Shown here: piece by piece, positions 1 to 4,740 of the stretch
Layout of the letters: the number at the start of each line of letters is the position of its first letter
Numbering within the stretch: the first letter of the stretch is position 1
From: Actinomycetospora sp.
GTDB lineage: Bacteria > Actinomycetota > Actinomycetes > Mycobacteriales > Pseudonocardiaceae
Assembly (NCBI GenBank): GCA_025925615.1
Contig: JAICLN010000269.1
Coordinates: 1 to 5,941 of the forward strand
Direction of reading: 5' to 3'
Length of the DNA: 5,941 nucleotides
Program-made: the position numbers and the translations under genes
Notes under the pieces: model-generated
What the model was told of the DNA's origin: nothing
Databases searched by the model: none
Seen by the model: the letters and a program-made list of their open reading frames with translations, nothing else

Positions 1-1265
1 GTGAGCACCACGCGGGAGTTCGTCCCGAGCCGGGAGAGCACCGTGAGCAGCACGTTGCGCTCGAGCGACTGGGCCTCGTCGACAATCACGAACGCGTCGT
101 GCAGGGAGCGTCCGCGGATGTGGGTCAGCGGGAGCACCTCGAGCATGCCGCGCTCGATGACCTCCTCGACGACGTTGGTCGAGACGAGCGCGCCGAGGGT
201 GTCGAACACCGCCTGCGCCCAGGGGGCCATCTTCTCGTTCTCGCCGCCGGGCAGGTAGCCCAGCTCCTGCCCGCCGACGGCGTACACCGGGCGGAACACG
301 ACGATCTTGCGGTGCTGCTGGCGCTCCAGGACCGCCTCGAGCCCGGCGCACAGGGCCACCGCGCTCTTCCCGGTGCCGGCGCGCCCGCCGAGGGAGACGA
401 TCCCGATGTCGGGGTCGGTGAGCAGGTCGATCGCGATGCGCTGCTCGGCGGAGCGGCCGTGCAGCCCGAAGACGTCGCGGTCGCCGCGCACGAGGCGGAC
501 CTGCTTGTCCGGCGTGACCCGGCCGAGCGCGGACGACCCGCCGCCGAGCAGGCGCAGCCCGGTGTGGCACGGCAGCTCGCGGGCCGCCTCGACGTCGGTC
601 ACGCCCTCGGCGAACAGGTCGGAGATCTCGCTCGGGTCCGCGGCGACCTCGGCCATCCCGGTCCAGCCGGAGAGGACGACGTCCTGGGCGTGGTACTCGT
701 CGGCGGGCAGCCCCACCGCGGCCGCCTTCACCCGCAGCGGCATGTCCTTCGTGACGAGGGTGACCGAGAGGCCGTCCCGGGCGAGGTTCGCCGCGCACGC
801 GAGGATGCGGGAGTCGTTCTCGCCGGTCCGGAAGCCGGCGGGGAGCACCGACGGGTCGGTGTGGTTGAGCTCGACGTGCAGGGTCCCGCCCTCGGGCGTG
901 ATCGCGATCGGCTCGTCCAGACGGCCGTGCGCGATCCGCAGGTCGTCGAGCAGTCGCAGGGCCTCCCGGGCGAACCACCCCAGCTCCGGGTGGTGGCGCT
1001 TCCCCTCCAGCTCGCTGATGACGACGAGGGGGACGACGACGTCGTGCTCGGCGAAGCGGGTGGGGGCCCACGGGTCGCTGAGCAGGACGGACGTGTCGAG
1101 AACGTAGGTGATCCCGACCCGCTGGGCCGGCGTCGGGGTGTGACCAGGGGTGCGCTCGCCGTCCGCGGCTACCGCGGGGGGAGTGACGACGCTGCCGGAC
1201 ACCGACGGGGGACGCACTGCGTGCTCTGCGCTCACGGCTACTCCCTCGGCGGTCGCGGCACCCAC
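1..1265 (-). CDS. phoH2: PIN-PhoH family protein (PhoH2-type ribonuclease/ATPase), 3' end cut by window edge
   Basis: A PIN-domain nuclease is fused to a PhoH P-loop ATPase. Mycobacterial PhoH2 proteins of this architecture are reported as sequence-specific RNA helicase/ribonucleases of the cytoplasm. Numbering from GTG 1265, the PIN domain opens with [13 protein letters not shown]. Its acidic residues are D57, E85/E87 (ISELEGK), D151 ([11 protein letters not shown]) and D174 ([11 protein letters not shown]). The ATPase half has Walker [10 protein letters not shown] at 293-301 and Walker B VIVDEAQS, with DEAQ at 396-399. About 421 codons are visible with no stop, so only a short C-terminus is missing if it matches the usual 430-450 residues. 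GTG 1265 was chosen because AGGAGA lies 7 nt upstream. GTG 1235, with a GAGGGA upstream, is a real alternative that shortens the protein by ten residues. The first ~50 residues are Pro/Ala/Val-rich and look disordered. No antitoxin-like partner gene is directly upstream. Confidence 0.93.
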   Translation of the reverse strand, partial: MGAATAEGVAVSAEHAVRPPSVSGSVVTPPAVAADGERTPGHTPTPAQRVGITYVLDTSVLLSDPWAPTRFAEHDVVVPLVVISELEGKRHHPELGWFAREALRLLDDLRIAHGRLDEPIAITPEGGTLHVELNHTDPSVLPAGFRTGENDSRILACAANLARDGLSVTLVTKDMPLRVKAAAVGLPADEYHAQDVVLSGWTGMAEVAADPSEISDLFAEGVTDVEAARELPCHTGLRLLGGGSSALGRVTPDKQVRLVRGDRDVFGLHGRSAEQRIAIDLLTDPDIGIVSLGGRAGTGKSAVALCAGLEAVLERQQHRKIVVFRPVYAVGGQELGYLPGGENEKMAPWAQAVFDTLGALVSTNVVEEVIERGMLEVLPLTHIRGRSLHDAFVIVDEAQSLERNVLLTVLSRLGTNSRVVL

Positions 1266-1272
1266 GACCACT

Positions 1273-1278
1273 TCTCCT
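1273..1278 (-). promoter_or_regulatory. Shine-Dalgarno for phoH2 (decides start)
   Basis: AGGAGA read on the minus strand, 7 nt before GTG 1265, is the best ribosome binding site in the area. It favours this start over GTG 1235, which has the weaker GAGGGA upstream. Confidence 0.6.
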
Positions 1279-1468
1279 CGACGGACGAGTCGGTCGGGAT
1301 CAGGTCGCGATGCGGGCCCGATGACGCAGACCCCCGCCGGGGGATCTACCTCTCCGGTCCCGAGCGGGCGGACCGGGTGCCGGCCCTCCCGCCGAGCCCG
1401 CCCGGTCGACGACGCCGACGGCCGCCGGCGGCAGCGAGACGGGGACGGTGCCCGGCCTTCGCACCCCG

Positions 1469-1486
1469 GCGGTGCCGCGGCACCGC
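1469..1486. repeat. 18-bp perfect palindrome in the phoH2 leader
   Basis: GCGGTGCCGCGGCACCGC equals its own reverse complement. As RNA it can fold into a 7-bp stem with a CGCG tetraloop; as DNA it could be a dimer binding site. It has no T-run, so it is not a canonical intrinsic terminator. It lies about 130 nt after the DUF885 stop and about 200 nt before the phoH2 start. Confidence 0.55.
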
Positions 1487-1500
1487 GATCCTGACCGACC

Positions 1501-1602
1501 CGTCACGTTCTCCGGCCTCCCCGGACGGTCCGCATCCGCTACGGCGCCGTCGACGCGGACGGTACATCGGCGGCCGGTCGTTGTCGCGCGCCGAACGTGA
1601 CG
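1501..1602. repeat. 10-bp inverted repeat flanking the candidate phoH2 promoter
   Basis: CGTCACGTTC at 1501-1510 is the exact reverse complement of GAACGTGACG at 1593-1602. One arm lies just upstream of the candidate -35 box and the other about 45 nt downstream of the predicted transcription start. The arrangement would suit two operator sites for one regulator, but GC-rich sequence makes chance matches more likely. Confidence 0.4.
1559..1587 (-). promoter_or_regulatory. Candidate promoter for phoH2
   Basis: On the minus strand GCGACA (1587-1582) and TACCGT (1564-1559) are separated by 17 nt, the right geometry for a housekeeping sigma factor. The expected transcription start near 1552 would give phoH2 a leader of roughly 290 nt. 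This is motif reading only. The promoter sits just downstream of the DUF885 stop, so phoH2 may have its own transcript rather than depend on read-through. Confidence 0.35.
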
Positions 1603-1617
1603 AATTCGGGGCCTGCG

Positions 1618-2940
1618 TCATACGGTCGGTGACGTCGAGGAGCCCTCGACGGGTGAGGGGGACCGCTCGTCGCGTCGTGAGTCGTCGTCGCCCTGCGTGT
1701 CGGAAATCGTGCTCCCCGTGACCGATCCGCGCCGGAGCCGGTCCGGTGTCCACGGTTCGTCGAGCAGCCGCGCGAAGCGCGACCCGGCGGCCTCGTCACC
1801 CGGGCGGGCGGCGAGCCACCGGCGCACCAGCCCCGCGCCCTCGACGTAGGTCGTGGTGTGGATCCGCCAGCGGGCGTGGCCGAGGAACTCGAGCATCCGC
1901 CCGGCTCGCTCGTCGTCGATCAGGAGCCAGCGGCGCAGGTGGGCCCGCGCCTGCTCCTCACGGTCCACCCCCTGGCCGTCGTGCAGCAGCAACGTTGCGT
2001 CCTGACGGACGGCCGCCAACGGGACCATCGCGTCCTCGACCGCCTCCCCGAGCGCGCCCTCGCCCGCCGTCGTCGGGACCCCGGCACCGGCCAGGTGGCC
2101 GGCCGCCCACGTCCCCCATCCCGGCCCGACGACGGCGTCCAGCCCGCACTCCGCCGCACCCTCGGCCACCAGGCTCTGCGGGGTGCGCGCGAGGAAGAGG
2201 GTGCGCTCGGGAGCGGACGCGGCGGCGAGCTCGATGCGCGTCGTCTCGGTGTGGTGGCCGGGGTAGGCCTCGTGGGCGGCGAGCAGCGGCAGGTGCGCGC
2301 GCCGGTGTCCCGCATCACGGGAGACCTGCACGACCGACCGCCCCGGCCCGACGCGGTGCGCGAACCCCGCCCACGGGACGCCGGTGACGATCTCGAGGTC
2401 GACGCGCTCGCCGGCCGGCAGCCCGACCGCCTCCCGGGTGCGCTCGCGCAGCGCCGTCGTCATCACCGCGAGGCCCGGGTGCAGGTGCTCGGGGGCGACC
2501 CGGTCACGCCAACGGAACGCGGCGAGGACCCGGGGCAGCCGACGCGGTGTGGTGCCGAGGACCTCGGCCAGGCGGCGGTGCGCAGCGCGGTACGCGTCGG
2601 GCTCCCCGGGGGCGACCACGACGCCGAGGCAGCGCCGGATCTCGTCGACGACGCCGACCTCCTGGCCTCCGGCACGTGCGGCGATCACCTCGCAGGCCGC
2701 GAGCTGGGCGTCGAGGTACTCCGCACGGGCGGGGTCGGGGAACGCCCCGACGAGGCGGTGGCGCAGGGCAGTCGCGTCGCGGCGCAGGACGTCGGGGTCG
2801 GGGAAGGGTTCGGCCTCGACGCGGCGGGCGATCCCGGGGTCACCGACGAAGGCGTCCACGAGGCCCGGGGCCACGCGCCCGAGCCGCAGCCCGAGGGCCA
2901 CGTAGGCCCGTGCGATCCCCTCGGGGTCGTCCTCGTCCAC
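1618..2940 (-). CDS. DUF885 family putative zinc metallohydrolase
   Basis: A 440-residue protein with the hallmark of the DUF885 family (Pfam PF05960), HEAYPGHH at residues 223-230, counted from GTG 2940. A downstream EGAAECG at 260-266 sits where the family has its second acidic EG-W/A-A motif. These are likely metal ligands and catalytic residues of a gluzincin-like peptidase or hydrolase; the substrate is unknown. There is no signal peptide or membrane segment, so it is probably cytoplasmic. It is shorter than the 500-600 residues usual for the family, missing mostly N-terminal sequence. GTG 2940 is preferred to the upstream in-frame GTG 3012 because the 24 extra codons have atypical A/T third positions and because TACTGT lies 9 nt before it. 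The last ~35 residues are a Ser/Asp/Thr-rich tail past the folded domain. The gene is divergent from the secreted-protein gene. Confidence 0.88.
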   Translation of the reverse strand: MDEDDPEGIARAYVALGLRLGRVAPGLVDAFVGDPGIARRVEAEPFPDPDVLRRDATALRHRLVGAFPDPARAEYLDAQLAACEVIAARAGGQEVGVVDEIRRCLGVVVAPGEPDAYRAAHRRLAEVLGTTPRRLPRVLAAFRWRDRVAPEHLHPGLAVMTTALRERTREAVGLPAGERVDLEIVTGVPWAGFAHRVGPGRSVVQVSRDAGHRRAHLPLLAAHEAYPGHHTETTRIELAAASAPERTLFLARTPQSLVAEGAAECGLDAVVGPGWGTWAAGHLAGAGVPTTAGEGALGEAVEDAMVPLAAVRQDATLLLHDGQGVDREEQARAHLRRWLLIDDERAGRMLEFLGHARWRIHTTTYVEGAGLVRRWLAARPGDEAAGSRFARLLDEPWTPDRLRRGSVTGSTISDTQGDDDSRRDERSPSPVEGSSTSPTV

Positions 2941-2949
2941 CGCGCCGGG

Positions 2950-2955
2950 ACAGTA
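2950..2955 (-). promoter_or_regulatory. Candidate -10 box of the DUF885 gene (leaderless)
   Basis: TACTGT on the minus strand fits TANNNT and ends 9 nt before GTG 2940, so transcription would start within 1-3 nt of the start codon. No Shine-Dalgarno is visible before GTG 2940. No good -35 hexamer is seen 17-18 nt further upstream. Confidence 0.35.
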
Positions 2956-3147
2956 CCCGTGAGAGGGGCCGGAACGCCCTCGGCGTGGACACCGCGTCGC
3001 TGGATACGACACCCGTGTGTCGAGGTCGGTGACGGATCGCGGCTGGATGCGCCACGTGGGGCGGCTCGGCCACCTCGATCACCGGTAGGCGCACTCGATT
3101 CGCGCACTCAAGTAGCGGTACGAATTGGTCGCCACTCGATCGGGGAA

Positions 3148-3160
3148 TGGGCAATGCCCA
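3148..3160. repeat. Operator-like inverted repeat TGGGCA-A-TGCCCA
   Basis: A perfect inverted repeat of two 6-bp arms around a single A. Its right arm coincides with the -35 position of the candidate promoter for the secreted protein, a place where a bound repressor or activator would act directly. The regulator cannot be named from sequence alone. Confidence 0.5.
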
Positions 3161-3183
3161 CGGCCAGGTGGGTTCGTTAAGTT
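3155..3183 (+). promoter_or_regulatory. Candidate promoter of the secreted His-rich protein
   Basis: TAAGTT at 3178-3183 matches TANNNT; 17 nt upstream is TGCCCA (3155-3160), only a partial -35 match (3 of 6). Transcription would start near 3190 and give a leader of roughly 94 nt. A weak -35 overlapping a dyad suggests a regulated promoter. An alternative ECF-sigma-like pair, GAAAC (3215-3219) and CGTC (3237-3240) spaced 17 nt, is also present but weak. Confidence 0.3.
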
Positions 3184-3266
3184 TCACGTCATCGGCCACA
3201 CCGTCCGTGAGGCCGAAACACACGAAAGCGGTCGCCCGTCCACCGGTCGGGAATCGCACTCAGACT

Positions 3267-3272
3267 GAGGGG
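3267..3272 (+). promoter_or_regulatory. Shine-Dalgarno of the secreted His-rich protein
   Basis: GAGGGG lies 11 nt before ATG 3284 and supports that start. Unlike several other genes here, this one has a proper leader and ribosome binding site. Confidence 0.6.
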
Positions 3273-3283
3273 AATTTCTTCGC

Positions 3284-3661
3284 ATGCTGCTGAAGAAGGC
3301 GGGAATGGTCGTCCTGGCTGCGGGCGCGGGCATGGTGGCCCTGACGCCGGCCGCGTTCGCCGGTGACGCCCCCCAGGGGTTCACGTCGGAGAACGGCGGC
3401 CACAACTGGGACGGCGACCACCACGGCGACAAGGACCGCGACCACGGGCACCGCGGCCACCACGGCCACTGGGGCCACCACGGCTCGAGCGACCGCGACG
3501 CGTCGTCGACGTGCGGCAACGACGTCAACCAGCTCAACGCGTCGAAGTCCAGCGGCCTGATCAACGCCCTGAACGGCTCGCAGATCGCCGCGCCGATCAA
3601 CGCCTGCTCCATCCTCGACAACAACGACATCCTCAAGAACGTCGGCATCGACATCCTCTGA
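3284..3661 (+). CDS. Small secreted His/Asp/Gly-rich protein of unknown function
   Basis: A 125-residue precursor that I do not recognise as a named family. Residues 1-26 form a Sec signal peptide: LLKK, a hydrophobic Ala/Gly/Val core, then a cleavage site after AFA. The mature protein is about 99 residues. Residues 40-67 carry ten histidines interleaved with Gly, Asp and Lys/Arg (e.g. HRGHHGHWGHHG), a segment that could bind Zn, Ni or Cu. The C-terminal part (77-125) is different: C77 and C108 may form a disulfide, and between them runs an Asn/Leu/Ile-rich stretch followed by DNNDILKNVGIDIL. The small size, signal peptide and Asn-rich two-Cys module recall chaplin-like or other small surface proteins of actinobacteria, but no chaplin motif is evident. 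ATG start, GAGGGG upstream, good G/C third positions. It is followed by two large stem-loops. Confidence 0.85.
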   Translation: MLLKKAGMVVLAAGAGMVALTPAAFAGDAPQGFTSENGGHNWDGDHHGDKDRDHGHRGHHGHWGHHGSSDRDASSTCGNDVNQLNASKSSGLINALNGSQIAAPINACSILDNNDILKNVGIDIL

Positions 3662-3682
3662 GGCAGGTCCGCAGACGACCAC

Positions 3683-3732
3683 GACGCGGGCTCCCGGGGC
3701 TCTCCTGGGAGCGCGAGCTCCGGGCCCGCGTC
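3683..3732. terminator. Long stem-loop after the secreted protein gene
   Basis: GACGCGGGC (3683-3691) pairs with GCCCGCGTC (3724-3732), extended by a U·G and a C-G pair. After a 2-nt bulge GGGGCTC (3696-3702) pairs with GAGCTCC (3715-3721), leaving a 12-nt loop. It starts 21 nt after the stop codon. It has no U-tract, as is common for actinobacterial terminators. Being symmetric it could also act on the opposite strand. Confidence 0.65.
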
Positions 3733-3745
3733 ATGGCGACCCACG

Positions 3746-3796
3746 CGCACCGGCGCGTCCGTGCCCATCGGGGGATGGCACGGGCACGCCGGTGCG
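3746..3796. terminator. Second long stem-loop, shared convergent terminator
   Basis: CGCACCGGCG (3746-3755) pairs with CGCCGGTGCG (3787-3796). After one C/A mismatch the stem continues with 3757-3765 against 3777-3785, then after a bulged C ATC (3767-3769) pairs with GAT (3774-3776), closing a GGGG loop. That is about 22 paired bases. It lies 22 nt past the uppS stop on the minus strand and 85 nt past the secreted-protein stop, so it can serve both convergent genes. No U-tract is seen. Confidence 0.68.
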
Positions 3797-3818
3797 TGTT
3801 CGCGTGCGCGGAAGGAAT

Positions 3819-4598
3819 TCAGCCGCCGTAGCGGCGGTGCCGATCGGAGTAGTCCCGCAGGGCGCGCAGGAAGTCGATGCGACGGAACTGTGGCCAGAAC
3901 GCCTCGGTGAAATAGAACTCCGAGTACACCGACTGCCACATGAGGAATCCCGAGAGCCGCTGCTCGCCCGAGGTCCGGATGACGAGGTCGGGATCGGGCT
4001 GCCCGGAGGTGTACAGGTGCTCGGCGATGTGGTCGACGTCGAGGACCTCCGCGAGCTCCTCGATGGACGTCCCAGCCTCCGCATGGCGCAGCAGCAGCTT
4101 GCGCACCGCGTCCGCGATCTCCTGGCGCCCGCCGTACCCGACGGCGGCGTTGACCTGCATGCCCTCGCGGCCCTGGGTGCTCGCGGCGGCGACGGCCAGG
4201 CGTTCGGCCGTGGGCGCGGGCACGAGGTCGGGGTTGCCGACCACCCGCAGCCGCCAGCGCCGGTCCGGCGCCGCGAGCCCCTCCACCGCCGTCGCGATGA
4301 TCTCGAGGAGCTGCTCGAGCTCGTCGCTGGGACGTCCGAGGTTGTCGGTCGAGAGCAGGAAGAGCGTCACCACCTCGACGCCGGCCTCGTCGGCCCAGTC
4401 GAGCATGTCGACGATCTTGCGGGCGCCCACCCGGTGCCCGTCGCTGGGGTCGGTGAGCCCGACCTCGCGCGCCCAGCGCCGGTTGCCGTCGAGGATGACG
4501 CCCACGTGTCGCGGGGGATGGCTGGCGACGACCCGGCGCCGCAGCCGTCGTTCGTAGAGCGATTCGGCGACCTCACGGATGTTGCGCCGGACACTCAC
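3819..4598 (-). CDS. uppS: cis-isoprenyl diphosphate synthase (UppS family), probably short-chain Z,E-FPP synthase type
   Basis: A 259-residue cytoplasmic/membrane-associated prenyltransferase that condenses isopentenyl diphosphate onto an allylic diphosphate in cis, feeding polyprenyl phosphate carriers for cell-wall synthesis. Visible motifs: HVGVILDGNRRWA with the Mg/diphosphate-binding D37, GHRVGARK at 54-61, LLSTDNLGRP at 81-90, NAAVGYGGRQEI at 150-161, RTSGEQRLSGFLMWQ at 208-222 and YSEFYF at 225-230 (metal ligand E227). The usual FSTENW loop reads LSTDNL. Leu81 sits where long-chain enzymes carry a small Ala, the pattern I recall for the M. tuberculosis Z,E-farnesyl diphosphate synthase Rv1086 (Leu84). 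Product length is therefore inferred to be short (C15); a long-chain enzyme should be encoded elsewhere. GTG 4598 has no Shine-Dalgarno but TAACCT 8 nt upstream, so it is probably leaderless. Divergent from trhA. Confidence 0.93.
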   Translation of the reverse strand: MSVRRNIREVAESLYERRLRRRVVASHPPRHVGVILDGNRRWAREVGLTDPSDGHRVGARKIVDMLDWADEAGVEVVTLFLLSTDNLGRPSDELEQLLEIIATAVEGLAAPDRRWRLRVVGNPDLVPAPTAERLAVAAASTQGREGMQVNAAVGYGGRQEIADAVRKLLLRHAEAGTSIEELAEVLDVDHIAEHLYTSGQPDPDLVIRTSGEQRLSGFLMWQSVYSEFYFTEAFWPQFRRIDFLRALRDYSDRHRRYGG

Positions 4599-4606
4599 GG
4601 GCGATC

Positions 4607-4612
4607 AGGTTA
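4607..4612 (-). promoter_or_regulatory. Candidate -10 box of uppS (leaderless)
   Basis: TAACCT on the minus strand is followed by 8 nt and then GTG 4598, placing the transcription start at or one base before the start codon. The matching -35 position (about 4630-4636) falls inside the left arm of the dyad at 4629-4667 and is a poor hexamer (TCCGAT). Confidence 0.5.
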
Positions 4613-4628
4613 CGCCGTCGAGGTCACG

Positions 4629-4667
4629 GATCGGAGCGTCGTCCCCACCCGGACGGGCGCTCCGATC
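4629..4667. repeat. 10-bp dyad in the uppS/trhA divergent region
   Basis: GATCGGAGCG (4629-4638) and CGCTCCGATC (4658-4667) are perfect inverted repeats. Inside, U4639·G4657 and C4640-G4656 pair and GTCC (4641-4644) pairs with GGAC (4651-4654) around a CCACCC loop. The left arm covers the uppS -35 position; the right arm is about 60 nt upstream of the trhA -10. If uppS and trhA are both leaderless, this dyad lies outside both transcripts and is better read as a DNA operator than an RNA hairpin. Confidence 0.6.
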
Positions 4668-4727
4668 ACGCCCGCGCCGGTCACCCGGCGGTAGCGCGGC
4701 GTTCTCTCGGGCCGGAGCGCGCTCGCC

Positions 4728-4733
4728 TACCCT
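4728..4733 (+). promoter_or_regulatory. Candidate -10 box of trhA (leaderless)
   Basis: TACCCT ends 7 nt before GTG 4741, so transcription would begin at the start codon. The GGAGG at 4734-4738 is only 2 nt from the GTG, too close to work as a Shine-Dalgarno. The -35 position is weak (TCTCGG at 4705-4710). Confidence 0.5.
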
Positions 4734-4740
4734 GGAGGGC

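Larger units (their letters stand above)
1266..1617. other. Gene-free leader/intergenic region with palindromes
   Basis: This 352-nt stretch between the DUF885 stop and the phoH2 start has no convincing gene; the open frames through it are low-complexity Arg/Pro/Gly shadows. It holds a candidate phoH2 promoter (1559-1587) and an 18-bp perfect palindrome (1469-1486). A 12-bp palindrome GCCGCCGGCGGC is at 1421-1432. A short CCCCC/GGGGG hairpin is at 1331-1343. A 10-bp inverted repeat, CGTCACGTTC at 1501-1510 and its complement at 1593-1602, flanks the candidate promoter. Confidence 0.6.
2941..3283. other. Divergent intergenic control region
   Basis: A 343-nt region without a supportable gene separates the DUF885 gene (minus) from the secreted His-rich protein (plus). 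Its right half is less GC-rich than the surrounding genes. It carries CACTCGAT twice, 41 nt apart (3092-3099 and 3133-3140), with a related CACCTCGATC at 3071-3080. It also holds the 13-nt inverted repeat at 3148-3160, a candidate promoter at 3155-3183 and a leader hairpin at 3192-3216 (CGGCC, A·A mismatch, CAC, 5-nt loop, GTG, GGCCG). A Shine-Dalgarno is at 3267-3272. Open frames in it are shadows. Confidence 0.6.

Noticed and set aside
99..1721. 540-residue plus-strand open frame
   Set aside because: It mirrors the phoH2 coding strand. The product is Arg/Gly/Asp/Val-rich with no domain, while the minus strand gives an intact PIN and PhoH ATPase with all motifs.
2941..3012. N-terminal extension of the DUF885 protein to GTG 3012
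   Set aside because: The 24 extra codons often end in A or T, unlike the rest of the gene, and no ribosome binding site precedes GTG 3012.
1858..3180. 440-residue plus-strand open frame
   Set aside because: Antisense shadow of the DUF885 gene; low-complexity product, and the minus strand carries the HEAYPGHH motif and correct codon bias.
3400..3490. Possible tandem DNA repeat or CRISPR-like array in the His-rich segment
   Set aside because: The recurrence of GGCCACCACGG-like units reflects His/Gly codons in frame; units are short, irregular and have no spacers.
3260..3682. 140-residue minus-strand Val/Ala repeat protein
   Set aside because: Shadow of the His-rich gene; the Val/Ala pattern is the complement of GGC/CAC/GAC codons.
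3184..3939. 251-residue minus-strand open frame (Trp/Pro/Ser-rich)
   Set aside because: Runs antisense through the secreted protein, both stem-loops and the uppS 3' end; its Trp/Pro repeats arise from the His/Gly codons of the real gene.
3792..4694. 300-residue plus-strand open frame
   Set aside because: Antisense to uppS, which has all cis-prenyltransferase motifs on the minus strand.
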